DNA of 64,000 nt from Bog-473 sp963750075. GTDB taxonomy: Bacteria; Actinomycetota; Acidimicrobiia; Acidimicrobiales; RAAP-2. Both the position numbers and the translations under genes were made by a program. Shown piece by piece: positions 49,429-58,923 of this stretch. The stretch covers positions 62,001 through 126,000 of the forward strand of contig CAVVPG010000004.1 in assembly GCA_963750075.1 (NCBI GenBank), in the 5' to 3' direction. The stretch's first letter is position 1. The number at the start of each line of letters is the position of its first letter. The notes below the pieces were generated by a model. It had not been told where the DNA came from and did no database searches. It worked only from the letters and a program-made list of their open reading frames with translations.

Positions 49429-50328
49429 TCAGGCCTGGCTCGTACCGGCCGCCTCCGCCGCGTCCCACATGGCCTCGACCGGAGGGGTCCGGCCGGTCCA
49501 CAGCACCACCTGCGCCGCCGCCTGGTGCACGAGCATCCCGAGCCCGTCAAGGGGCGTCGCACCCGCGTCCGCGGCCGCCGCCAGCCACCGGGTCGGCCGG
49601 GGCGCATAGACCAGGTCCGCCGCCACCTGGCCGGGCCCCAGCAGGTCGGGCGGCACGAGCCAGGCCTCCGGACCGCCGCCCCCGGCGGCCTCCGGCACGC
49701 CCGCCATCCCGACGGGGGTCGCGTTCACCACGAGGCCCGCCGCCGCCACGGCGCTGGCGACGGCCCCGTCGGCCAGGGACACGACCGTTCCCACCGCCTG
49801 CGCCAGGGCGGCCGCCTCGGAGGCCCGCTCGGGGGTCCTGTTCACGACGGCCACCTCGGCCGCCCCGGCGCGCGCCAGGGCGAGCACGACGGCCCGAGCG
49901 GCGCCGCCGGCACCGACCACGACACAGCGCCGGCCCGCAGGGTCGAAACCGGCGCCGCGGGCGAGGGAGGCGACGAAACCCTCGCCGTCGGTGTTGGCGC
50001 CGACGAGGACCCCGCCCCGGTTGACGACGCAGTTCACCGCGCCCAGCCGGCGGGCCACCTCGCTGCACTCGTCGACGCCGGCCGCGACGTCGCCCTTGTG
50101 GGGCATGGTGACGGACAGGCCACGGATGTCGGCCCGGCGCATGGCCGCGAGCGCGCCCGCCGCCTCCCCCGCGGGCACGTCGAAGGCGTAGGAGCGCCAG
50201 CTGTCCCCCAGGCCGAGCGCGGCGAACGCGCTCGCGTGCAGGAGCGGCGAGAGCGAGTGGGCGACCGGGCTCCCGATGACGCCGACGATGGTGACCTCGG
50301 CGCCCAGCTCCCTGCGGACGCCGTCCAT
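49429..50328 (-). CDS. aroE: Shikimate dehydrogenase
   Basis: AroE reduces 3-dehydroshikimate with NADPH in the chorismate pathway, which feeds TrpE and MenF in this window. The about 299-residue product has GSPVAHSLSPLLHA, GLSVTMPHKGD with the catalytic Lys, ANTDGEGFV with the catalytic Asp, the cofactor loop VVGAGGAARAVVLAL, NRTPERA and GLGMLVHQAAAQ. The start is ATG 50328 or GTG 50334, both near the mltG stop. It is a full-length standard enzyme and the last gene of the leftward run. Confidence 0.95.
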   Translation of the reverse strand: MDGVRRELGAEVTIVGVIGSPVAHSLSPLLHASAFAALGLGDSWRSYAFDVPAGEAAGALAAMRRADIRGLSVTMPHKGDVAAGVDECSEVARRLGAVNCVVNRGGVLVGANTDGEGFVASLARGAGFDPAGRRCVVVGAGGAARAVVLALARAGAAEVAVVNRTPERASEAAALAQAVGTVVSLADGAVASAVAAAGLVVNATPVGMAGVPEAAGGGGPEAWLVPPDLLGPGQVAADLVYAPRPTRWLAAAADAGATPLDGLGMLVHQAAAQVVLWTGRTPPVEAMWDAAEAAGTSQA

Positions 50329-50353
50329 CGTCACGGGATCCCCGCGTACCGGG

Positions 50354-51541
50354 TCAGGGAAGCCCACGCGACTTCGCCAGCTGCTCGTTGGCCAGCTGCT
50401 CGGCGTAGGTGTCGGAGAAGGCCATGACGCCGTTCTTCTGGACCAGGGTGAAGTAGAGCCAGGCCCCGGCCGGCGGGTGCAGGGCGGCCGAGAGCGCGGT
50501 CGTCGACGGCATGCAGATGGGCGTCGGCGGCAGGCCCGTGTGCAGGTAGGTGTTGTAGGGCGAGACGATCTTGAGATCTTGGGGTGTCACGGGGCCGCCG
50601 TCCTGGCCGATGGCGTAGAGGACCGTCGAGTCCATCTGCAGGGGCGTGCCCTGTGCCAGGCGGTTGTAGATGACCCGGGCCACCTTGGGCATGTTGAAGG
50701 TGTAGTAGCCCTCCTTCTCCACCACCGAGGCCGCGGTAACGACCTGGTACGGCGTCAGCCCGAGCGCCGCCGCCGACGCCGTGCTCAATCCCGTCGCGTC
50801 GGCGTCGCGGTCGAAGCGCGTCACCATGGCGCGCACGATGGTCACGTCGCTCTCCCCGGGCAGGATCAGGTAGGACCCGGTCCCCAGCATCCCCTCCAGG
50901 TCGTTGGAGCCCGGCGGGGAGAAGGCAGAGTGCACCACGCCGCTCCCGGCGGCTGCGGCGAACCCGCGGGGCGCATGTCCGGGCAGGCTGTCCACCTGCG
51001 CCGCGACCTCCGACAGGGTGAAGCCGGGACGCACGTCGACGGGGTAGATGTTCGGGCCGGCGGCGAGCAGGGCCCGCACCTCGGAGAAGGTCTGGTTCTG
51101 GTGCAGGGCGTAGCTCCCGGGCAGCACGGAAGGCGTGCCGTGGAAGACGTCCGAGATCTGGAAGGCGAGCGAGCTACCGATCACGTGCTCCTGGGCCAAC
51201 GCGCTGATGACGGCGTCCGCCGACTCGCCGTCGTGGACCGTGACCACCACCTGGGGCCCCTCGGGGCCGAGCGCGTGCGACTCGAGCTCGTACCAGAGCG
51301 TGAAGGCGAGCACGAGGAGCAGCAGGCCCCCGGCCAGGGCGGTCACCACCCGGCGGCGGCGGCGCACCCGGGCCGAGTGCGCCGCCCGACGCTCCGTCCT
51401 CGTCGACGTCCCGTCTGCAGCCTCCTCGGGCTCCCCGCCGTCCTCGGCACCGCCGGTCGAGGCCACGGCCTCGTCCCCGTCGGGCGGGTCCGACCGCGGC
51501 CAGGGGAGCTCGTCACCATTCGGGTCGTCGGGCCCGCTCAC
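50354..51541 (-). CDS. mltG: Endolytic murein transglycosylase
   Basis: MltG cuts nascent glycan strands and sets their length. The 395-residue product has a cytoplasmic acidic/Pro-rich tail (1-60), a membrane anchor (about 67-86), a LysM-like segment and the YceG domain. The catalytic Glu lies in AASVVEKEGYY; also seen are SVIYNRL-like ARVIYNRLAQGTPLQMDSTV, SPYNTYLHTGLPPTPIC and YFTLVQKNGVMAFSDTY. GTG 51541 overlaps the ruvX stop by four bases. Standard neighbours for this gene in Actinobacteria are ruvX and aroE. Confidence 0.95.
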   Translation of the reverse strand: MSGPDDPNGDELPWPRSDPPDGDEAVASTGGAEDGGEPEEAADGTSTRTERRAAHSARVRRRRRVVTALAGGLLLLVLAFTLWYELESHALGPEGPQVVVTVHDGESADAVISALAQEHVIGSSLAFQISDVFHGTPSVLPGSYALHQNQTFSEVRALLAAGPNIYPVDVRPGFTLSEVAAQVDSLPGHAPRGFAAAAGSGVVHSAFSPPGSNDLEGMLGTGSYLILPGESDVTIVRAMVTRFDRDADATGLSTASAAALGLTPYQVVTAASVVEKEGYYTFNMPKVARVIYNRLAQGTPLQMDSTVLYAIGQDGGPVTPQDLKIVSPYNTYLHTGLPPTPICMPSTTALSAALHPPAGAWLYFTLVQKNGVMAFSDTYAEQLANEQLAKSRGLP

Positions 51542-51993
51542 GGCGTGTCCAACCAGGCCTGCAGCAGCACCATCGCGGCCGCACTGTCGATGACCCGGCG
51601 CGCCTCCCTGCCCGTGCGCCCGGCCGCACGCAGCGAACGCTCGGCCTCCACCGTCGTGAAGCGCTCGTCCGCGGTCTCGACCGACACGCCGAGTGGTTCG
51701 AGCAGCGAGCGCAGTGCCGCTGCCTCCTCCAGCGCCGCCCGCGCCGCGGGGCCCACGTCGCCGGAGAGGCTGAGCGGGAGCCCGACGACCACGGTGGACG
51801 CCTCGACCTCGCGCACCGCCTCGACCACCGCGGCGCGATCGCGGGCCGGGTCGCCGCTGCGCTCGATCGTCCCCCACGGGCTGGCGATGGTCCGCCCGCT
51901 GTCGCTGTACGCGACGCCGATGCGCCGTGCCCCGAGGTCCAGGGCGGCCACGCGGCCGCGACCGGGCGCGGAGCCCGACGAAACCTCGCTCAC
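51538..51993 (-). CDS. ruvX: Putative pre-16S rRNA nuclease / Holliday junction resolvase
   Basis: The 151-residue RNase-H-fold protein (YqgF/RuvX) has ALDLGARRIGVAYSD with the first catalytic Asp, VVGLPLSLSGD, ETADERFTTVEAE with the acidic second site, and the final VIDSAAAMVLLQAWLD with the last Asp. It processes pre-16S rRNA and may act on DNA junctions. GTG 51993 overlaps the alaS stop by four bases. Confidence 0.95.
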   Translation of the reverse strand: MSEVSSGSAPGRGRVAALDLGARRIGVAYSDSGRTIASPWGTIERSGDPARDRAAVVEAVREVEASTVVVGLPLSLSGDVGPAARAALEEAAALRSLLEPLGVSVETADERFTTVEAERSLRAAGRTGREARRVIDSAAAMVLLQAWLDTP

Positions 51994-54593
51994 GCGGACA
52001 GGAGCCGTTGCGCCTCGGCCAGCGCGTCCTCTATCCGCGACGGGTCCTTCCCCCCCGCCAGCGCGACCTCGGGACGGCCGCCGCCGCCACCGCCCACGAT
52101 GGCGCCCAGCGCCCTCACCAGCTGCACCGCATCGGGCGACCCGCCGGTCGCCGCCGCGATCGCCACCTTGGTGCCGTCGGGCGAGCCGCCGAGCACCACG
52201 GCCCGCACCCCGTCGTGGCGGAGCACGGCCTCGGCCAGGGACTGCAGCTCCTTGCCCTCGACGTTGTCGCGCCGCGCCACCACGACGCCGCTGTCGGCCG
52301 CGGCCCGCTCGGCCAGCGTCTCGGCCTCGGCCTCGCTCGACTGCCGGCGCAGCCGGCCCAGTTCCTTCTCCGCCTCGCGCGAGCGCTCCATCACCCGGCC
52401 GATGGCGGACAGCAGCTCGTCGGGCTCCGTGCGCAGCAAGTCGGCCGCCGACTGCACCAGGCGCTCCCGCTCCAGGGCACGGTCGATGGACGCGTGGCCC
52501 GTCACCGCAAAGATCCGCCGGGTGTTGGCGCCGATCGAGCCCTCCGACAGGAGCGTGATCGGGCCGATCTGGCCCAGCGCGTCGACGTGGGTCCCACCAC
52601 AGAATTCGAGCGAGGAGGGCCCCGCCTGGACCACCCGCACGGTCTCGCCGTACTTGTCGCCGAAGAAGGCGATGGCGCCCATCTGCTCGGCCTCCCGGCG
52701 CGACGTCTCGGCCGTCTCCACGTCGACGTCCGCCAGCACGGCGCTGTTCGCCAGTGCGAACACCTCGTCGAGTTGCTCGGATGAGGGCTGGGCGTGATGC
52801 GAGAAGTCGAACCGCAGGTACTCGGGCCCCACGAGCGATCCCTGCTGGCGCACGTGCTCGCCGAGCACCGACCGCAGCGCCGAGTGCAGGAGGTGCGTCG
52901 CCGTGTGGTTGCGCCGGATGGCTTCGCGGCGCTCGCCGTCGATCGTGGCCAGCGCATCCTGTCCGGCCGCCATCTCGCCGGTCAGGCGCGCCTTGTGCGC
53001 CACCAGACCGGGCACGGCGTACTGCGTGTCGTAGACGTCCGCGATGCCCGACTCCGTCACGATCGTCCCGGTGTCGCCGATCTGCCCCCCCGCCTCGGCG
53101 TAGAAGGGTGTCCGGTCGAGGAAGACCTCGACCGTGCGACCGGCGACCCCCGCCTCGCCGTCGGACCCGTCCCGGTGGTCGCCCGTCCCCTCGAGCACGG
53201 CCACCACACGGGCCGGCACCTCGTAGTTCTCCGGGCCCCGGCCGACGAACACGGTCTGCCCCTCCGCGTCCAGCAGCGCCCGGTAGGCGGCCTCGTCACC
53301 GGCCCGCGAGCTCTTGGCCGCGGCCCGGGCGCGCTCGCGCTGCTCGGCCATGGCCGCGTCGAAACCGACGCGGTCCACCTCGACCCCGGCATCGCGGGCG
53401 AGCTCCTCGGTGAGCTCGACCGGGAAGCCGTGGGTGTCGTGCAGGGTGAAGGCCACGTCCCCCCCGAGCGTCTTCGTCCCGGTGGCCAGCGCGTCTTCCA
53501 ACCGGCTCAGCCCCGCGCGCAGCGTACGGTCGAACCCGGCCTCTTCGCGGGCCACGACGTTGACGATGAGGTCGTGCTGCTCCCGCAGCGACGGGTGGGC
53601 CTCACCGAGCGCCTCGGTCGTCGCCTGCACGAGGGTCGGGCCGATCGGCTTCTCCACCCCGAGACGCCGGGCCGCCATGACGGCGCGCCGCACGACCCGG
53701 CGCAGGACGTAGCCACGGCCCTCGTTGGCCGGCTGCACGCCGTCGGCCACGAGCATCGACATGGCCCGCCCGTGGTCGGCCAGCACCCGCAGAGAGACGT
53801 CGGTCCGGTCGTCGGTCCCGTACGGGGTGCCGATGACGGAGGCCGCCGCCTCGATGATCGGCTGGAACAGGTCGGTGTCGAAGACGGAGTCGTGTCCCTG
53901 GAGGACGGGCAGGATCCGCTCGAAGCCCGCCCCCGTGTCGATGTTCTTGCGCGGCAGCTCGCTGAGCACCCCCTGGGCGTCGCGGTTGTACTGCATGAAG
54001 ACGAGGTTCCAGATCTCGACGAAGCGCTCGCTGCCACCGTGCTTGGGGCCCCCGTCATGGCCGTAGGACTCGCCCTTGTCGACGAAGATCTCCGAATCGG
54101 GGCCGCAGGGCCCGGTCTCGCCCATGGCCCAGAAGTTGTCCTCGTCGCCCATGCGCTGGATCCGCTCCGGCCGCAGGCCCACCCCGTCGATCCAGATCTG
54201 CTCGGCCTCGTCGTCGCTGTCGTGCACCGTCACCCAGAGGCGGTCGCCGTCGAGCCCGAACACCTCCGTGAGCAGCTCCCAGGCCATCGGGATGGCCTCG
54301 GCCTTGAAGTAGTCCCCGAAGGAGAAGTTGCCGAGCATCTCGAAGAAGGTGCAGTGGTAGGTGTCGGTGCCGATGATCTCGATGTCGGGGGTCCGGAAGC
54401 ACTTCTGGATGCTGGTGGCCCGGGGCCACGGGGCCGGCTCCTCACCCAGGAAGTACGGCTTGAACGGCACCATGCCCGCGATCGTGAACAGCACCGACGG
54501 GTCGTGCGGGATGAGGCTGGCGGAAGGGACGGTCGTGTGGCCGCGCTCGGCGAAGAAGCGCGTGAACGCCGCCCTGAGTCCGTTGGCGTCCAT
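51990..54593 (-). CDS. alaS: Alanyl-tRNA synthetase
   Basis: AlaS charges tRNA-Ala. The 867-residue product has the class II core (ITIAGMVPFKPYF region, QKCFRTPDIEIIGTDTYH, FEMLGNFSFGDYFK, NIDTGAGFERI). The tRNA-recognition helices, the editing domain with the zinc-binding HTATHLLHSALR and CGGTHVD, and the C-terminal C-Ala domain ending in GGGGGGRPEVALAGG are all present. It is full length. A terminator-like hairpin just upstream (54612-54643) separates it from the preceding sedolisin gene, so alaS probably has its own promoter; TAAGCT about 7-12 bases upstream and GGAG before the ATG fit. Confidence 0.95.
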   Translation of the reverse strand: MDANGLRAAFTRFFAERGHTTVPSASLIPHDPSVLFTIAGMVPFKPYFLGEEPAPWPRATSIQKCFRTPDIEIIGTDTYHCTFFEMLGNFSFGDYFKAEAIPMAWELLTEVFGLDGDRLWVTVHDSDDEAEQIWIDGVGLRPERIQRMGDEDNFWAMGETGPCGPDSEIFVDKGESYGHDGGPKHGGSERFVEIWNLVFMQYNRDAQGVLSELPRKNIDTGAGFERILPVLQGHDSVFDTDLFQPIIEAAASVIGTPYGTDDRTDVSLRVLADHGRAMSMLVADGVQPANEGRGYVLRRVVRRAVMAARRLGVEKPIGPTLVQATTEALGEAHPSLREQHDLIVNVVAREEAGFDRTLRAGLSRLEDALATGTKTLGGDVAFTLHDTHGFPVELTEELARDAGVEVDRVGFDAAMAEQRERARAAAKSSRAGDEAAYRALLDAEGQTVFVGRGPENYEVPARVVAVLEGTGDHRDGSDGEAGVAGRTVEVFLDRTPFYAEAGGQIGDTGTIVTESGIADVYDTQYAVPGLVAHKARLTGEMAAGQDALATIDGERREAIRRNHTATHLLHSALRSVLGEHVRQQGSLVGPEYLRFDFSHHAQPSSEQLDEVFALANSAVLADVDVETAETSRREAEQMGAIAFFGDKYGETVRVVQAGPSSLEFCGGTHVDALGQIGPITLLSEGSIGANTRRIFAVTGHASIDRALERERLVQSAADLLRTEPDELLSAIGRVMERSREAEKELGRLRRQSSEAEAETLAERAAADSGVVVARRDNVEGKELQSLAEAVLRHDGVRAVVLGGSPDGTKVAIAAATGGSPDAVQLVRALGAIVGGGGGGRPEVALAGGKDPSRIEDALAEAQRLLSA

Positions 54594-54611
54594 CGCTCCA
54601 GCTTACCGGGG

Positions 54612-54643
54612 GCAAAAACGGCGTCGGGGCCCGCCCGGGCCCC
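54612..54643 (-). terminator. Terminator after the second sedolisin
   Basis: Reading leftward, GGGGCCC-GGGC-GGGCCCC (54643-54626) is followed after a few bases by TTTTT (54618-54614). It lies about 24 bases after the sedolisin stop and before alaS, suggesting that sedolisin transcription ends here. Confidence 0.55.
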
Positions 54644-54666
54644 ACCGGGCGCCGCTGCGAGCCGGC

Positions 54667-57609
54667 TCAGGCCGACGACATCCCCACGATGGGCTCGTTC
54701 AGGCGGAGGCCGCCGGTCGATCCGAAGAACGGCGCGTCGCCGTAGGTGAAGATGCCGCCGTCGGCCGCGACCAGCCAGTAGCCCGCGCCGTCCGACGTGG
54801 CCGCCATGCCCACGACGGGCTTGTTCAGGCGGAGGGAGCCGGCGGAGCCGAAGAAGCCGGCACTCCCGTAGTCGAAGATCCCCCCGTCGGCCGCCACCAG
54901 CCAGTAGCCGTTCCCGTCCGGGCTCGCCGCCATGCCCACCACCGGTGAGTTCAGCACCAGCGAGCCGGTCGAGCCGTGGAAGTGGGCGTCGCCGTAGCTG
55001 AAGATGCCGCCGTCGGAGGCCACCAGCCAGTAGCCGCCGCCGTCGGGGGTGGCGGCCATGCCCACGATCGGCTTGTTGAGGCGCACGCCGCCGGTCGACC
55101 CGAGGAACGGCGCGTTGCCGAAATTGAAGATGCCGCCGTCGGCCGCGACGAGCCAGTAGCCGCCGCCGTTCGCGGTGGACGCCATGCCGACGATCGGCTT
55201 GTTCAGGTGCCGCCCGCCCATGGAGCCGAAGAATTGCGCATCGCCGTAATCGAAGATGCCGCCGTCGGAGGCCACCATCCAGTAGCCGTTGGTGCTCGGC
55301 GTGACCGCCATGCCCACGACGGGTGCATTGAGGCGCAGGCTGCCGGTGCTCCCCCAGAAGCCGGCGTCGCCGTAGTCGAAGATCCCGCCATCGGACGCGA
55401 CGAAGCGGTAGCCATGGCCGCAGTTCAGGTCACCGCCGAAGCCGTAGTGGTCGGCGTCGGAGGTCGCCGAGATCCCCTGCGAGTTCCGCACCGTGACGTC
55501 GACGCAGAGCGGGCTCCTGGCGTTGGGCGGGACCACGGTGATGGAGTTCTCGGACTGCGCCAGGATCTGGCCGGCGCCGACCGAGCCGAAATTGACCGAG
55601 GTGGCGTTGGCGAAGCCACCGCCCGAGAGCGTGATGGCGCCGCCGCCGCTGATCGGGCCCGTGTCGGGGCTCACCGCGGCAACCGACGGGCACCCGTCGG
55701 CTCCCTGCAGGGCGATGGACAGGTTCTGGTCGATCGGCGTGCCGAGACCGCTGGCGGCGTCAGCGCCGATGGCGGCGGTCCAGTGGCCGCCGTTGGCCTG
55801 CGTGAGGTCGTTGTCGCCCGCAGTGATGTCGGTGAAGTTCGAGGCGTTCTCGTTGGCGTAGAGTGCCGGGCCCACGCGGCCGAGCCGGTTGAAGCAGCCC
55901 TGGTTGGTGTCGGCGAAGAGGCCCGCGCTGGTCGGCGCCGCGACACTCGTGCCACCGAAGCTGACCCAGCTCGCGATGTTCGTCTGGTAGTCGGTCACGA
56001 AGGCCACCACGGCGCCGTTGGAAGGATCGGCGGGATAGGCAATGTCGGGCACGGCCCGGCAGCCGAAGCTCGAGCCGCAGGGGTCCGTGTCGGGACCGCT
56101 GACCGCCGGTTGGTTGGGGTTGCGGGCCCACACCGCCGAGTACCCCCCGCCGCCCGCCCCTGCCTTGCCGTTGAGCTCCAGGCACAGGGGCCCCTGCCCG
56201 AAGCAGTCGTTCCACACCGTCTGCGAGGAGGCCGACGCCGTGTCCATCGACGTGCCGCCCGCGCTCACCACGTTCGGTTGCGAGCCGGGGTCGTCGACGG
56301 CGAGACCCTGACGGGTCGTGGGGTCGAGAAGTGTGTCGGGGAAGCAGTCCTCGGACCCCGCGTCGCCCGACGCCGCGATCATGGTCTGCCCCTGCAGGGC
56401 CATGCGGGAGAAGATCTGGTTCTCGGTCTGGAGGTCCGGGGGCGCGAGGTCCTGCTCGCAGTCGCCCCAGCTCGTCGTCACCACTTGCGCGGCGTCGTCG
56501 CTGGCGATGCGGTTGAAGAGGTCGAAGGCCTGGGCGTCGCTGCCGTTGGGCGCCTCGTAGACGACGAGGGAGGCCGACGGCGCGTTGAAGGATGCGAGCT
56601 GCGTGTCGAGCGCCGCCTCGCCCATGCCGGGGGCCGGCCCCCCGGGCCCCCCGTCGATGATGACGTTGCGGATGGGGCTCGAGAGCCCGTAGCAGGACTC
56701 GAACTGGTCGAAGTCGCTCTGGAGGTACTGCTCGAACTCCACGATGGCGATCGTCTGGCCGATGCCGGTCCGACCCTGGCCGAACATCTGGTCCAGCCCG
56801 AAGATGGAGGCCAGCTGCGTCGACGTGTAGTGCCCGCCTCCGGCGGCCGCGTCGGCCGCCGCGCAGGCCTGCGGTGTCGACGCGTGCGCCACGACGTCGT
56901 GGCTCGGACCAGGGCCCGGGCCGCCGCCGGAGGAGGAGGAGGAGGAGGAGGAGGGAACCGGCGAAGCCGGCGAAGACGGCGCGGCGGGGCCGGACCCGGG
57001 CATCAGCATCGAGTGTTCCTCGAACAGGCCGTCGAGCCCCACGACGGCGGTCACTGCGCCCGCGAGCGACGCCGGGACCTGGGGGGCCGCGGTGTTCACG
57101 AGCACCCGCGCCTGGTCGGGCGCCTGCACCGTCTCGAGCGGGGTCCCGAACGCCGCCGACACCGCGGACGCCGTCCCGCTCACCGGCAGCAGGCTGCTGC
57201 CAGGGTCCGGGATCCCGACGGTCAGCCCCTCGGCGCGCAGCGTGGAGGACACCTGGGCCACCTCCGCCGCCGTGGGTCCGAACTCGGTGGCGAACTGCGC
57301 CGCGGTCAGGTAGTGCCGGTAGTCCGGTGACCCCGGGGTCGAGACGGCGTCCACCGCCTGCGCCAGCCCGGCGGCGTTCTGCCCGGCGAGCGTCACGTCG
57401 AGGTGGAGGACCTCGTCGGGCGGCGCCGACCCCAGGCGAGCGACGTCGGCGGGGACGCGCGGTGCGCTCTGGGGCAGCGCCACCTTCGCCCCGACGGCTG
57501 ACGGGGAGGCGGCGCCGGACGGTGCCGACGGGGCGAGGCCCCCCCCGACGAGCCCTGCGGCGCCCAGTGCGGCCGCCAGCAGCGTGGCCCGGCGGTGTCC
57601 CGCGTTCAC
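54667..57609 (-). CDS. Exported sedolisin (S53) protease with TIG domain and six GYWLV repeats
   Basis: The 980-residue second sedolisin has a signal peptide (1-33), a pro-domain (about 45-195, SPDYRHYLTAAQFATEFGPT) and a Ser-rich linker. The catalytic domain carries Glu331 and Asp335 (GEAALDTQL), Asp416 (ASGDAGS) and Ser555 (GGTSVAAP). Then come an IPT/TIG-like Ig domain (about 650-735) and six near-identical 42-residue GYWLVASDGGIF repeats. Unlike its paralogue at 3279-9068 the catalytic core has no insertion. GTG 57609 overlaps the rarA stop (GTGA), so translation is coupled to a DNA-repair gene. A terminator follows. Confidence 0.92.
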   Translation of the reverse strand: MNAGHRRATLLAAALGAAGLVGGGLAPSAPSGAASPSAVGAKVALPQSAPRVPADVARLGSAPPDEVLHLDVTLAGQNAAGLAQAVDAVSTPGSPDYRHYLTAAQFATEFGPTAAEVAQVSSTLRAEGLTVGIPDPGSSLLPVSGTASAVSAAFGTPLETVQAPDQARVLVNTAAPQVPASLAGAVTAVVGLDGLFEEHSMLMPGSGPAAPSSPASPVPSSSSSSSSGGGPGPGPSHDVVAHASTPQACAAADAAAGGGHYTSTQLASIFGLDQMFGQGRTGIGQTIAIVEFEQYLQSDFDQFESCYGLSSPIRNVIIDGGPGGPAPGMGEAALDTQLASFNAPSASLVVYEAPNGSDAQAFDLFNRIASDDAAQVVTTSWGDCEQDLAPPDLQTENQIFSRMALQGQTMIAASGDAGSEDCFPDTLLDPTTRQGLAVDDPGSQPNVVSAGGTSMDTASASSQTVWNDCFGQGPLCLELNGKAGAGGGGYSAVWARNPNQPAVSGPDTDPCGSSFGCRAVPDIAYPADPSNGAVVAFVTDYQTNIASWVSFGGTSVAAPTSAGLFADTNQGCFNRLGRVGPALYANENASNFTDITAGDNDLTQANGGHWTAAIGADAASGLGTPIDQNLSIALQGADGCPSVAAVSPDTGPISGGGAITLSGGGFANATSVNFGSVGAGQILAQSENSITVVPPNARSPLCVDVTVRNSQGISATSDADHYGFGGDLNCGHGYRFVASDGGIFDYGDAGFWGSTGSLRLNAPVVGMAVTPSTNGYWMVASDGGIFDYGDAQFFGSMGGRHLNKPIVGMASTANGGGYWLVAADGGIFNFGNAPFLGSTGGVRLNKPIVGMAATPDGGGYWLVASDGGIFSYGDAHFHGSTGSLVLNSPVVGMAASPDGNGYWLVAADGGIFDYGSAGFFGSAGSLRLNKPVVGMAATSDGAGYWLVAADGGIFTYGDAPFFGSTGGLRLNEPIVGMSSA
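54670..55419 (-). repeat. Six tandem 126-base repeats (GYWLV module)
   Basis: Six in-frame units of 42 residues follow the pattern GYWLVA(S/A)DGGIF.YGDA.F.GSTG.LRLN.P(V/I)VGMAATPDG. They are much more alike than the six copies in the first sedolisin, suggesting recent amplification or gene conversion. A beta-propeller-like or wall-binding fold is inferred. Confidence 0.8.
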
Positions 57610-58919
57610 GAATGGTCCTCCCTGTCCGCGTCCGGACCTGACCCGCCACGAAGGCCTTCGCGTTCGGCACCGTGCGGCGACGGTTCGTAGTACACCCGAC
57701 CCTCGAGTGCGTCAGGACGATACTGCTGCTGCACCACCCCGGAGGGGTCGTCGTGCGGGTAGACGTAGCCCTCGCCGTGCCCGAGGGAGGTCGCGCCGGT
57801 GTAGTGGGCGTCCCGCAGGTGCGCCGGGACTTCCTGGCTGACGCCGGCCCGCACGTCGGCCTGGGCCCGGCCGAGCGCGACGACCACGGCGTTGGACTTG
57901 GGCGCCCGGGCCAGGTAGATCACCGCCTCGGCCAGGTTGAGCGCGGCCTCCGGCAGGCCGACGTACTCGACCGCCCGGGCGGCGGCCTCGGCCACCAGCA
58001 GCGCCTGGGGGTCGGCCAGGCCGATGTCCTCGCTGGCCAGGATCACCATGCGGCGGGCCAGGAAACGCGGGTCCTCCCCCGCGTCGAGCATGCGGGCCAT
58101 CCAGTACAGGCCGGCGTCGGGGTCGGAGCCACGCACGCTCTTGATGAGCGCGCTGACCTGGTCGTAGTGCTCGTCGGCCCCCTGGTGGAACAGGCGCCCG
58201 TCGCGGGCCCGCGCCATGTCGTCCATGGTGAGCACGACGCGGGCCCCGGCATCCCCCGCGGCCCGGGCCAGCGCGACCGCCGTCTCCACCGTGGTCAGCG
58301 CGGCGCGGGCGTCGCCCTCGCAGGCCGCCACCACGGCGTCGACCGCCTCCGCCTCGGCGTCGGCCCCCTCGACCTCGAGGCCGCGCCGCACGAGCGTGCG
58401 CAGGTTGTCGGGGGTGAGGGCGTGCAGCCGCCACAGGGAGGCCCGGCTCAACAGGGGCGGATTGACCTCGAAGAACGGGTTCTCGGTGGTGGCCCCGATG
58501 AGCACCACCAGCCCGTCCTCGACCGCGGGGAGGAGCACGTCCTGCTGGGACTTGGAGAAGCGGTGCACCTCGTCGATGAAGAGCATCGTGCCCTGGCCGT
58601 GCTCGCCCAGACGGCGCTCGGCTGCGGCCAGGGCCTCGCGGACGTCCTTCACCCCGGCGGCGGTGGCCGAGAGGGTGGTGAGGTGCTTCGCCGTGGTGTC
58701 GGCCAGAAGGTGGGCGAGCGTCGTCTTGCCCGTGCCGGCCGGTCCCCACAGGATGGCGGAGGTCACCCGGTCCGACTCGGCCAGCACCCGCAGCGGCGCG
58801 CCCGGGCCGACGAGGTGTTCCTGACCGACGACTTCGTCGAGCGTGCGGGGGCGGAGGCGGGCGGCCAACGGCGCCTGGCGCCTGAGGTGGCGGTCGACGC
58901 TGGCGTCGAAGAGGCTCAC
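57606..58919 (-). CDS. rarA: Replication-associated recombination ATPase
   Basis: RarA (MgsA) acts at stalled replication forks. The 437-residue AAA+ protein has LRPRTLDEVVGQEHLVGPG, Walker A GPAGTGKTT, Walker B MLFIDEVHRFSKSQQD, sensor 1 IGATTENPFFEVNPPLLSR and the C-terminal tetramerisation part with ALIKSVRGSDPDAGLYWMARMLDAGEDPRFLARRM and HYTGATSLGHGEGYVYPHD. GTG 58919 starts four bases after the aspS stop. Its stop overlaps the sedolisin start. Confidence 0.95.
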   Translation of the reverse strand: MSLFDASVDRHLRRQAPLAARLRPRTLDEVVGQEHLVGPGAPLRVLAESDRVTSAILWGPAGTGKTTLAHLLADTTAKHLTTLSATAAGVKDVREALAAAERRLGEHGQGTMLFIDEVHRFSKSQQDVLLPAVEDGLVVLIGATTENPFFEVNPPLLSRASLWRLHALTPDNLRTLVRRGLEVEGADAEAEAVDAVVAACEGDARAALTTVETAVALARAAGDAGARVVLTMDDMARARDGRLFHQGADEHYDQVSALIKSVRGSDPDAGLYWMARMLDAGEDPRFLARRMVILASEDIGLADPQALLVAEAAARAVEYVGLPEAALNLAEAVIYLARAPKSNAVVVALGRAQADVRAGVSQEVPAHLRDAHYTGATSLGHGEGYVYPHDDPSGVVQQQYRPDALEGRVYYEPSPHGAEREGLRGGSGPDADREDHS

Positions 58920-58923
58920 GCCC

